From the NCBI GenBank assembly GCA_028753945.1, contig JAPNXP010000001.1:1178001-1242000 (forward strand): a stretch of 64,000 nt of DNA, in the 5' to 3' direction. The notes under the pieces are model-generated. The model had not been told where the DNA came from, did not search any database, and worked only from the letters and a program-made list of their open reading frames with translations. Position numbers and translations under genes: made by a program. Below, one piece after another: positions 42,480 to 52,200 of the stretch. Position 1 is the stretch's first letter. The number at the start of each line of letters is the position of its first letter. This DNA comes from Hexactinellida sp. DTS-2022. Its lineage: Eukaryota > Porifera > Hexactinellida.

Positions 42480-43796
42480 TTATGACGTTATATGTGGCTT
42501 GATATTATTCGCAGCTGTTGAAGCAAACCTGGACTCAACCGAAATGGACGAAGTGTCTGAGTCCCAAAAGTTGCAAGAAATGTGTTCGGGCTGGAGAGGG
42601 ATCCGACTGCCAGAGTAGCATTTCCCACATTTGATGCATGTTTTGTTTCTTCGCATTTGCTTTAGCACTTCTTCCTTGAAAGGAACGACTTGTTCCAATG
42701 GAATGTTGTAGTTTTCCGTGAACCTTTCAACTCTAATGAGGGGACACTCGTGTGAGAAGTGAGCCAGCTGTTGCGGAGTTAATCCCAGGTTGGTGAGCAC
42801 AAGTGTGAAATCAGCTGCTTGGTCCTCGTCTGGGAAGAGAGTAGATCCGACATTCTCAGGCGTCAGGTCGAATACAGCTGTTTCAGTGGGGTCAGGAATG
42901 TACTGTGTGCGCTTAGATAACAGCAGCCATCCGTGTAGACAGCGAGGGCACACTCTTCTCGCTATTTTGGGTTTTGTATCAATTTGCCTTCTCACGATGT
43001 GCTCTGATAGTATGTGGAAGTTGAAGAACTGAGAGAGGTGGATTGTCGTCTCTCTGATTAGAATCATTTTCACGTGTAGCTCTCCAACTGCCTGCGGTAT
43101 TAGCAGCTCCTTGAAATAGCTACTGAATCGCACTATGAATACCGGCCAGCTAGCCAGCGAGTGGTGTATGTTCAGCATTAGCTTAGACAGATCCGCATGC
43201 TGTGCTGAGAGGGTCTGTAGCAGGTACTCTGCTGTTACGTTATCGTCCCATCTCGATAGTGTTATGCCGCCGAGCAGGTAAGTGACGTCGGGGGGCACAC
43301 CCTTGCAGATAGATAGGACGATGAGCAGCGAGAGGATATGCACAATGTCCCTGAGACTGTGGGAAATGCTGCTCTGCACCTCGGGGCGAATAGCTGCGGA
43401 CCACACTCGGTGCTGAATAGAGTCTGAGCTGAACTGGTCTATAAACTCGTGAAAAGAATCTTGTTTCTGTCGGTCCAGCTGTTCGAAGAGAAGCTGGAGA
43501 TCCCCCGCATAAGTCGGGTCGTTTGGGAACAGAGAACACTTAGCGATTGCGGTAGAAAGCGTGCTGATACTAGAGTTTAGGTTGGCTAGCATTCTCTTTT
43601 TGATGCATCGCCATGCTTCAGTAGGGCAGCGTACATTACAGTGTGTGTTTCTATTAGCACTGATGGACGGGCGGTTGCGTGGGATTGTGTGGAAGAGACC
43701 ATTAGTTTGATCGAATACTGGTGTGGGTAGGAGTCCGTGTGTATTAATACCAGGGGTTCTCCTGTTATATTGAAGTACTTGGGGCTGTGCTGCCAT
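42480..43796 (-). CDS. Orphan protein with two CxxC zinc-ribbon-like motifs
   Basis: 438 residues, family not recognised. The N-terminal 60 residues look disordered. A helical middle (about 75-270) includes hydrophobic helices such as ILSLLIVLSICKGV, too short and mixed to call membrane segments confidently. CPRCLHGWLLLSKR lies near 285 and KTCIKCGKCYSGSR near 385; together these two CxxC pairs could bind one zinc ion. Order and spacing recall the C-terminal region of Mediator subunit MED16, but the alignment is too weak to name it. Clear codon bias over the whole frame supports a real gene. Intronless, antisense to most neighbours. Confidence 0.7.
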   Translation of the reverse strand: MAAQPQVLQYNRRTPGINTHGLLPTPVFDQTNGLFHTIPRNRPSISANRNTHCNVRCPTEAWRCIKKRMLANLNSSISTLSTAIAKCSLFPNDPTYAGDLQLLFEQLDRQKQDSFHEFIDQFSSDSIQHRVWSAAIRPEVQSSISHSLRDIVHILSLLIVLSICKGVPPDVTYLLGGITLSRWDDNVTAEYLLQTLSAQHADLSKLMLNIHHSLASWPVFIVRFSSYFKELLIPQAVGELHVKMILIRETTIHLSQFFNFHILSEHIVRRQIDTKPKIARRVCPRCLHGWLLLSKRTQYIPDPTETAVFDLTPENVGSTLFPDEDQAADFTLVLTNLGLTPQQLAHFSHECPLIRVERFTENYNIPLEQVVPFKEEVLKQMRRNKTCIKCGKCYSGSRIPLQPEHISCNFWDSDTSSISVESRFASTAANNIKPHITS

Positions 43797-44246
43797 TTGT
43801 TTGTTAGTATAATATTATTAGTTGGAATTAGTAGTCAGATTCTGGTATTTATATAAAATCATGTGTGAAGTACACTTAGACTAGATCGTGTTGTTGTTGT
43901 TAAATTATATTTACCATTTGATACCATTTAGTTCCATTATTGATGAATGGTGTGTATCGTATTTATCAACAATTGAGATGTGTTGAAACATAATTATATA
44001 CTTTGATATAGTGTTGATCAAACACTTAATTAATTTGTTTATTTTTAATATCGTATTACACACACAGGTGATTGAGTTGGAACCTCAAATTAAGTGGTTT
44101 TGCCTGGACAATATTAATCATATAATATAATCAAATTGCATTGACGGGGAATGAAACTGTTGAAATAATGCACAAAAATATATTCAGGTTTATTATTACT
44201 TGTTAGATGTATCCTCAGATTGTGTCTGACCTTTAATAGTGAAATA

Positions 44247-44455
44247 CTGTAGACTTTAGTACGAACATGGATAAGGCGAAATATCATTTAGGGGAGTACA
44301 ATGTTTAATTCCCCTAACCTATACAAATGCAGCAAGTGACTACGGTTACAAAATACTTTTATGGAGCTGAGTTACGGTTAATGCAAATTTCCGGATAATA
44401 CGAACAAATATCGACGTTCCTCTGGAGTTTGTATCAACTTACTAGAGTCTTCTGT
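44247..44455. mobile_element. pogo-like MITE
   Basis: Shares TACGAACATGGATAAGGCGA, AATTCCCCTAACCTATACAA and GGATAATACGAACAAATATC with the other members of its family; the right end reads ACTAGAGTCTTCTG. Left end slightly eroded. Confidence 0.6.
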
Positions 44456-44896
44456 GTCTTCTTTACAACGTATCTGAATAATTAATTGTCTGACTCTATA
44501 AAGATAATTAAAATACATTTTAATTGAAATTCACAAACCTTAAACATCGAAATTTGAGAAGATACAGCTAATAAACACAAGACAGTCTAGAAGGAATAAT
44601 ATAAGATTTCGCATTAGAACATTTGTATAAAGTGTTTAGAGTTTATCGGAGCAAGTTCGTGTTATTAGCACTCCTCTTGACTTAATTATATTTGATAGAA
44701 TTGTTCTAGAAAATTTACTTGGGGAACGCGAGCCTCAAATGCTGGGGAGAGAAATCAGTGAACTTTTTGTTAACAGTTTAGGTGGATATATTACAGTTTA
44801 GCTTGTCAAATAATATGTTGATTTGGTTGAAGCATTACTTGAGACACAGAATAACTACTTCAGTAGACGATACACTTGTTCTTTTCTGTTGAGATA

Positions 44897-45115
44897 TCAA
44901 ATCCCAGTGCAAAACCAAACTAATTTATTCTTCCCTTCCTTCCCAACGACTGAGATCTCTCCTTTAGTATTCACATTGACAACAGTCAGCATGTGACACA
45001 CAAATGCCAACTGCCCTTTCATATTCTCATTCAACAAGAATACAGAGGTAAGTATATCTAGTTTGTACGGATCTTCGTCACATGGACACTCCGTTACATA
45101 GACTTTCGTTAACAT
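44897..45115 (-). CDS. Small hypothetical protein, doubtful
   Basis: 72 codons from an ATG, with mixed hydrophobic and charged composition (LDILTSVFLLNENMKGQLAF, then VVNVNTKGEISVVG). No family recognised. It could be a small gene or an exon, but AT-rich context and lack of relatives leave it doubtful. Confidence 0.3.
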   Translation of the reverse strand: MLTKVYVTECPCDEDPYKLDILTSVFLLNENMKGQLAFVCHMLTVVNVNTKGEISVVGKEGKNKLVWFCTGI

Positions 45116-45597
45116 ATTTATAATCGAAGGACGATAATCTTACCACTAGCAATTAAAGTTCTGTTTATTGATAAGAACACCTCGTTTCTCCGAAAACATT
45201 ATTAATACAACAAAAAGTCAATTTAACGAAAAGTCCATGTAACGGACTGTCCGTATCCCGTTTGTACAGTTCTACCCCAAATTTGTCGATTTGTTCTCTG
45301 TCAAGAATCCCATACTACAAAGTTACAAATGAAGCCTCAAGACCTTACTCAAGTTTTGGATTTGAGATAAATCGATAAATTTAACGAGTATGCTGCTTGA
45401 AACGTACTAATAATTATTCTAACGAATACTAAAAACATTTGATTTCCCGATGAGAATTTGGATAAAACTTTTATAGGAAAATATAGAGCGATTTGTTGTT
45501 ATGATGATTATTATTATTTATTATTTATTTTGTTAAGAATAATTAATATGGTTAAAATATTTGCTATAAAATTAAGATAGTAATTAGTTGCTGAAGA

Positions 45598-48500
45598 ATG
45601 GATCTATTCACAAGGAGAACTCTCTTGTTCAATACCTATTCACTGAGAGAATCCTATTTGTTGAAGAAGTACTGTCGTGTTTGGTTACGCAAGACTTTCG
45701 GGAGAGTGAGCCCCACTCGGGCGCGTGCGTTCTATTCGTGTCGCCTAAGGGCGAAGTTGTTCTACTTTTGGAAAGAAGATATCTGTTACTCTTCCAGGTG
45801 GCTACTCACTGTAAGAGCTGACTGCAACAATAAGTACAGACTGTGGATAAAGTACCTGAATGCTTGGAAGCGGTACGTGCTTATAATGCGCTTTGAGAAG
45901 GAGCGGGAGGCAATGGCTGATCAGCTAAAATATAAATTTTATGCTAGAAACTTCTTTCCAGCGTGGAAGGATTTCATTATGATCAAAAGATTTGATCAGC
46001 AACAAGCAAATGTTGCTACAGATTTTAACCTTAGAAACAGGTTGAGACAGGCATTTCGTATTTGGAGCGAGGAGCTAGCTTGCAAGAGAGAGTATAACCA
46101 GATGCACTTCAGATCTGTATCCCAGTGTGCTATGTCTCTGCAGGGGAGAGCGTGGCGCGAGTGGCTACTAAGCGCCCAACGGAGAGCTGGTGATAAGGCC
46201 ACGTGTGCTGCTGCAAGCAAGTACTATAGCAATAAGCTAGTGGGCTGTAGCTTTGAGTGTTTGAGAGATTACGCCCTGCGACGGAGAAACTATAAGTTAG
46301 TGTATTGGAATCTGAAGCGAGATTATGAGCATAGACTCGTGGGCAGATTCCTGAAGGTATGGCGCGTCAGGCGATGGAGAGATAATAACCTGAGAGAGAA
46401 GCACCGACAGATCCAAGCGCTGGTCTACAGATGCAGGGCCAGGAGACTGTGGGTAGCCTGGCGGGACTACACTTCCATTCGCAGACTGGAGCGGGAGAGA
46501 GAAGGCTCTGCTAGGCGATTCAGAGCGTTCGCTCTTAAGTCAAATTCCTGGAAATGTATGGTCAGCGCACACAGACAGAAACGTGTCTCTCAGTGGAACA
46601 GCCAGATAGCGCTCAGTCTCTGGGTCCTGTGGAGGTACCGCCACGCGTGGAACGAGTGGGAGCTAAAGCTGGAAGAGAGAACTGAGCTGAAGCAGGAGCC
46701 CGTCACGCGACTAGCCAGGCGCCATTGGTCGCGAGTGGTAATGGCTAGGGCCTTCAGTGGATTCAAGAGCTACTGGGCCGCAAGAAGAGCTAAGAAGAAA
46801 CGGTACAGAATGATAGCGGAATATTATGAGAGAAATCTGAGGCGAAAATGCATTTCGTCTTTTAAATTGTACATTCAAAGACAACACGTTGAGAGAGAAC
46901 ATTCCAACCTCTCACACAGGTTTCTACGTGAGATTTTTCTTAATCACTACTTCTACACTTGGCTGGAGAGCCTGGAGCTACAGAGAGAGAACAATGAATT
47001 GATGGAGAGAGCTCAGTGCAGTCACAGCTGTGTTCTGCTGCACTCCTTCTTCATGCGTTGGAGAGAGAGGCATGCATTGGTTAATCAACAAAAAATGCGT
47101 TTAATCACAGCTGATATGAGTTTTCTACTATCTTTGCAGAAAAGTAAATTCCTTGCTTGGAAGCAGTTTGTGGTAATATGTCAAAAACGAAGGAAAGCAA
47201 AGAGATTTGCTATCAACACATACCAAACTAAAATACTTGGAAAATGCTTCACTCGAATGAAACAAATATATGATAGAAATGAATTTATTCGTTTGAGATG
47301 TCGTGGCTTAATCTCTATGTTGGATCTGACTAGTGTTCGCAGGACGTTCAGAGCTTGGCAGGATTACATTGTGCTGGCTAGGGAAGAGAAGAGGGTAGCT
47401 TTAATAGCAGAGAGGCACGCTAATATTAAGGTTGAACTCCGGGCACTTAGAGTTTGGTATGAAAACACTAAATTCATTAAAATACTAAAAAGGAGAAATC
47501 GATTAGCACAAGAGTTCAGAAATAAATATCTCGTTAGTAGAAGTTTCCACTTTTGGCAGTACAGCCAGACAACTCTGCTGGAGAGACGGCTCTGTGAGTC
47601 TGAGCGAGTCTCTAAAGCTACAGCTGTGATCAACAGGGGATGTTTGGCCAGGTGCTTTTGGGGCTGGCTCAATCTGAGAGATAAAACTGTGATAAAACGC
47701 TACCACAAAATGAAGTCTGATAACTACTACTCCAGGTGTCTATCCCTGCGCTCTCTAACTCACTGGAAGAATGAGTTGCTGGGCAGAAGACAGTTCATAC
47801 TGATGTACCAAAGAGCCTGTTGGTTCCACTTGTCTTCCTTGTTGGCTAGAACCTACACTCAGTGGCGGCTGCAGCTCAACTTACAGCTTTACTACAACCA
47901 CAGACGCACACTGGCCCTATGGTGTTGGAGTCGTGCCCTCGAGAAGAGAGCGTTCTACGCTCTAAGAGACAACGCGAGCGAGTGCAGGAGAAAACGGGAG
48001 AGATACGAGCGAGCCGCGGATGAATTCAAGGAGCGAGTTATTCGGAAGGGACTGCTGCAGCTCCTCCACGCCGGTGGTGTGATGCTAACCGCCGAGGAGA
48101 CCAGTGTGCTTACACACATAGAGAGGAGCACCAGGTACAGCTGGGGGTGCGCGCTTAGGTGCGCTAGAATCTGGAGACACAGGACCCTGGCCGGCAGGAG
48201 GAGCGGAGAGAGAGAGGGGAAGAGGTGCGCACTCTCTGTCCCCGGTATACAGTGTAGTGTGCAGAGACAGCACAGCTCCGGGGTGGATAAGTTCTGGTCT
48301 GAGATTACAGACCTCACTGTGAAGGGGAAGTCCCTTCCCGCTCCCCGTATCCCAGACTTTATGAAGCAGCCTGGCAACCTCATCGCTTGTAGCACAGAGC
48401 TAGGAGAGAATACTCGTGATCAGATAGCTGAGCCTAATACAACAGTCATTGATGCAGGTGCCAACACCTGCACTCAACCTGAGGAAATGGTAGATATAAC

Positions 48501-48768
48501 AAAGAGTGATTTGAAGTTGTTGCAAGACACGAAAGAACAGCTGATCCAGCTGTATGAAAGTAAGCTGTTACTGAAGAGTGTAAGAGAGAGACTGAGCGAG
48601 TCGGTATCTGATCGGGGTTCTGCTGAGGAGGAAAATGTGTCGGAGATTAATAACAGAGTGAGACAGATCGAAGAGACTGTTCACAGATTAGAATTCTCAA
48701 TCAGGCGCAACATTGATAGTTTTACGAAACATTTTAGTATTCCCTCTAATATACAGAAATCAACTTAA
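45598..48768 (+). CDS. SFI1-like centrin-binding repeat protein
   Basis: Long rod protein of 1056 residues built from more than twenty helical repeats, each carrying an AW..W or FxxW-type signature spaced about 30-36 residues apart (examples: AWKRYVLIMRFEKEREAM, FPAWKDFIMIKRFDQQQ, AFRIWSEELACKREY, RTFRAWQDYIVLAREEKR). This is the Sfi1 repeat, which binds centrin along the centriole or half-bridge and is needed for centrosome duplication and basal-body function. The last 200 residues lack repeats and end in a predicted coiled coil (EEENVSEINNRVRQIEETVH). Very rich in Arg and Trp, as expected. Intronless; AATAAA follows at 48804. Other Sfi1-repeat proteins (for example CCDC191-like) are possible alternatives. 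Confidence 0.85.
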   Translation: MDLFTRRTLLFNTYSLRESYLLKKYCRVWLRKTFGRVSPTRARAFYSCRLRAKLFYFWKEDICYSSRWLLTVRADCNNKYRLWIKYLNAWKRYVLIMRFEKEREAMADQLKYKFYARNFFPAWKDFIMIKRFDQQQANVATDFNLRNRLRQAFRIWSEELACKREYNQMHFRSVSQCAMSLQGRAWREWLLSAQRRAGDKATCAAASKYYSNKLVGCSFECLRDYALRRRNYKLVYWNLKRDYEHRLVGRFLKVWRVRRWRDNNLREKHRQIQALVYRCRARRLWVAWRDYTSIRRLEREREGSARRFRAFALKSNSWKCMVSAHRQKRVSQWNSQIALSLWVLWRYRHAWNEWELKLEERTELKQEPVTRLARRHWSRVVMARAFSGFKSYWAARRAKKKRYRMIAEYYERNLRRKCISSFKLYIQRQHVEREHSNLSHRFLREIFLNHYFYTWLESLELQRENNELMERAQCSHSCVLLHSFFMRWRERHALVNQQKMRLITADMSFLLSLQKSKFLAWKQFVVICQKRRKAKRFAINTYQTKILGKCFTRMKQIYDRNEFIRLRCRGLISMLDLTSVRRTFRAWQDYIVLAREEKRVALIAERHANIKVELRALRVWYENTKFIKILKRRNRLAQEFRNKYLVSRSFHFWQYSQTTLLERRLCESERVSKATAVINRGCLARCFWGWLNLRDKTVIKRYHKMKSDNYYSRCLSLRSLTHWKNELLGRRQFILMYQRACWFHLSSLLARTYTQWRLQLNLQLYYNHRRTLALWCWSRALEKRAFYALRDNASECRRKRERYERAADEFKERVIRKGLLQLLHAGGVMLTAEETSVLTHIERSTRYSWGCALRCARIWRHRTLAGRRSGEREGKRCALSVPGIQCSVQRQHSSGVDKFWSEITDLTVKGKSLPAPRIPDFMKQPGNLIACSTELGENTRDQIAEPNTTVIDAGANTCTQPEEMVDITKSDLKLLQDTKEQLIQLYESKLLLKSVRERLSESVSDRGSAEEENVSEINNRVRQIEETVHRLEFSIRRNIDSFTKHFSIPSNIQKST

Positions 48769-49222
48769 AATCTTGCTAAAAAGAGCTGTAATTATTAACT
48801 CTCAATAAAGTAATTGCTTGTTCAGTATTTTTACAACGGTAAATCTAGCAAAATGGATTTAATAACTGAAGAGTCTTCTTGGAACATACAACTAAAATGC
48901 AATTTTCTTGTATTGCATTGCTAGTTCTTAATTTCTAACAATAATCACACAAACCATCTGACACTCTCTCCCATAAAAACATTTACGTCAATCTGTTCTC
49001 GTACAACTTACACTCACGCATCCGAAATACGTACTTGTTAGAAACGTTTGATAGATATTTGCCCCCTTATCTGACTACATACTGACAAGGGCTTGTGATT
49101 AGCAGCTAGACTTGTTATTCCCAGTAGACACCTATGGACTGGTATATGTAGTGTATCACCCTATTTTATTACGCATCCTCCATATAGTTCTATATGTATA
49201 CTTGTGTTCTAAGGTTGGTGTC
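48769..49222. other. Intergenic, SFI1-like to BBS4
   Basis: AT-rich, about 450 bp; contains the poly(A) signal above and nothing else recognised. Confidence 0.5.
48804..48809 (+). promoter_or_regulatory. Polyadenylation signal, SFI1-like gene
   Basis: AATAAA 36 bp after the stop codon. Confidence 0.5.
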
Positions 49223-52200
49223 ATGTCTCACACGGCCCCGGACACAGCTAGTTCTAACAGAGAGCCCTCAGACGATACGGACATACCAATCCGGCAGGTG
49301 GAACGGAGAATGATTCGAGCTAGCAAAGCGCCGGAAACTGCTCCCTTCGAATCTCGCAACTGGCTGATTCACTCCCATTACCTGTCAAAGGACTTTGACA
49401 CCTGTCGCTCCCTGATCCTGCAGCAGCTGGCGGAGACGCAGGGCATGTGCGAGTACGCCCAGTACGTGCAGGGGATGGTGCTCAGACAGGAGGGCCGCAT
49501 CCAGGAGAGTCTCGAGGCGCTGCAGATAGCTGCCACCCTCAACCCGCATAATCCTGAGAACCTGAAACAGATCGCAAGGTCGCTGTTTCTAATGGGGAAA
49601 CACAAGACCGCTATTGAGGTACGAATTAACATCAAACATTCAATTTGTTATATTGTTATATTATTCAACAAATTACTAGTACACTCATGATATTACGGCT
49701 GTTGAACTACTTTACTATGTTATCCAGTATAGTATTGAGATTCGTGAAATAGATAAATTTCCCCATACAGTTATACCAATGTATTGTGTACTGAATATTT
49801 ATAGTATTGCAATACAAGTTGAGACTCTATAGTATAATGTGTATACTCAGGTGTACTCGACTGCATTGGAGCTCATCCAGAGCCGAGACGCTGACAACAG
49901 TGACTGGGAGATTCTCCACAACCAGGGCATCTGCTACGCTCGCTTGGGAGACATCTCCGCTGCCAAGAGCCACCTGCAGGAGGCCATAGAGGTGGGACAG
50001 CAGCACCGGTCCTACATGCAGCTGGGGCGCGTGCTGCTGGAGGAGGGCGGCGTGGAGCAGGCGATTGGCGTCTACAAGGAAGCTCTGGCCATCTCGGCGG
50101 AAGACGCAGAGCTAATGACAACCCTGGGACTGCTGTATCTGAAGAACAACAAGCATCAGGAGGCGTTCGAGTATCTAGGCAACTCGCTCGCTTACTCCCC
50201 CACCGAGCACAAGGCTATTCTTGCTGTGGGAAGTGTCATGCAGAAGCACCAGGTGAGAAACGTAATATCGGTAATATTACTGCTAGTATATTCTGTATAT
50301 TATAGAAGGTTTATGCTTTAATTTATACAAGCTGCTTGTCCGCGCTACGCGCGTTCTTACAACTTACACTGGGCCTGCGGCCCTCGCTTGTATTAATATA
50401 CATGCCTTTTCAAAATATATGCCGGTTGTATTTAAAAATTTTAATACATATACTCCAATAGACGTAATGCAAATTGAGTAATGTACTTGCATGATTGAGC
50501 TCAAACTGAATCTAGGCGGTGTCGGTTATGTAACGAAAACTAGCAAAAATTATATACCCCCTCCCTACATCACGCTTTTGCCATTTTGTAATAAAAAAGG
50601 AAAGGGCTGTAATTTGACAGTATGAGCGCCTGTGTGGTTGAATATATATGCTGTTGGAAATGACAATTTTCTAGATATCAAAGCATGTCCATGTAGAATA
50701 ATAAACCGACTCCAAATAGATAATTAATCAAATATCTCAAGGAACTGTACAACTCTGGGGACCCCTCAAATTGGGATGTGTTAATGTTTCATGTGAAAGA
50801 AATAATGAAAATGAATTTCTTAAAATTGAATTTCTTGTAAATTAATTTCATAAAATTGAATTTGTTGTAAATTAATTTCCTGAAATTGAATTTGTTGTAA
50901 AATGAATTTCATTAAATTGAATTTCTTGAGAATAAATTTCATCAAATTGAATTTGTTGTAAATTAAAACATGAAATTGAATTTAATGTCAAATGATTTCA
51001 TGAAAATGAATTTCTTGTGAGTAAATTTCATGAAATTTAATTTCTTGTTCTTGAATTGGATTTCTTGTTCGTGAAATTGAATTTCTTGTTCTTGAAATTG
51101 GATTTCTTGTTCTTGAATTGAATTTCTTGTTCTTGAAATTGGATTTCTTGTTCTTGAAATTGAATTTCTTGTTCTTGAAATTGAATTTCTTGTTCTTGAA
51201 TTGGATTTCTTGTTCTTGAATTGGATTTCTTGTTCTTGAATTGGATTTCTTGTTCTTCAATTGGATTTCTTGTTCTTGAATTGGATTTCTTGTTCTTGAA
51301 ATTGGATTTCTTGTTCTTGAAATTGAATTTCTTGTTCTTGAAATTGGATTTCTTGTTCTTGAAATTGAATTTCTTGTTCGTGAAATTGAATTTCTTGTTC
51401 TTGAATTGAATTTCTTGTTCTTGAATTGGATTTCTTGTTCTTGAATTGGATTTCTTGTTCTTCAATTGGATTTCTTGTTCTTGAAATTGGATTTCTTGTT
51501 CTTGAATTGGATTTCTTGTTCTTGAATTGGATTTCTTGTTCTTGAAATTGAATTTCTTGTTCTTGAAATTGGATTTCTTGTTCTTGAATTGAATTTCTTG
51601 TTCTTGAAATTGAATTTTTTGTTCTTGAATTGGATTTCTTGTTCTTCAATTGGATTTCTTGTTCTTGAAATTGGATTTCTTGTTCTTGAATTGGATTTCT
51701 TGTTCTTGAAATTGGATTTCTTGTTCTTGAAATTGAATTTCTTGTTCTTGAAATTGGATTTCTTGTTCTTGAATTGAATTTCTTGTTCTTGAAATTGAAT
51801 TTCTTGTTCTTGAATTGGTTTTCTTGTTCTTGAATTGGATTTCTTGTTCTTGAAATTGGATTTCTTGTTCTTGAAATTGGATTTCTTGTTCTTGAATTGG
51901 ATTTCTTGTTCTTGAAATTGGATTTCTTGTTCGTGAAATTGAATTTCTTGTTCTTGAAATTGGATTTCTTGTTCTTGAATTGGATTTCTTGTTCTTGAAT
52001 TGAATTTCTTGTTCTTGAATTGGATTTCTTGTTCTTGAATTGGATTTCTTGTTCTTGAATTGGATTTCTTGTTCTTGAAATTGAATTTCTTGTTCTTGAA
52101 TTGGATTTCTTGTTCTTGAATTGGATTTCTTGTTCTTGAATTGGATTTCTTGTTCTTGAATTGGATTTCTTGTTCTTGAATTGGTTTTCTTGTTCTTGAA

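Larger units (their letters stand above)
43797..45597. other. Intergenic, between divergent genes
   Basis: AT-rich 1.8 kb between the minus-strand orphan and the SFI1-like gene. Contains a pogo-type MITE at about 44247-44455 and a possible small minus-strand frame at 44897-45115. Nothing else recognised. Confidence 0.55.
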
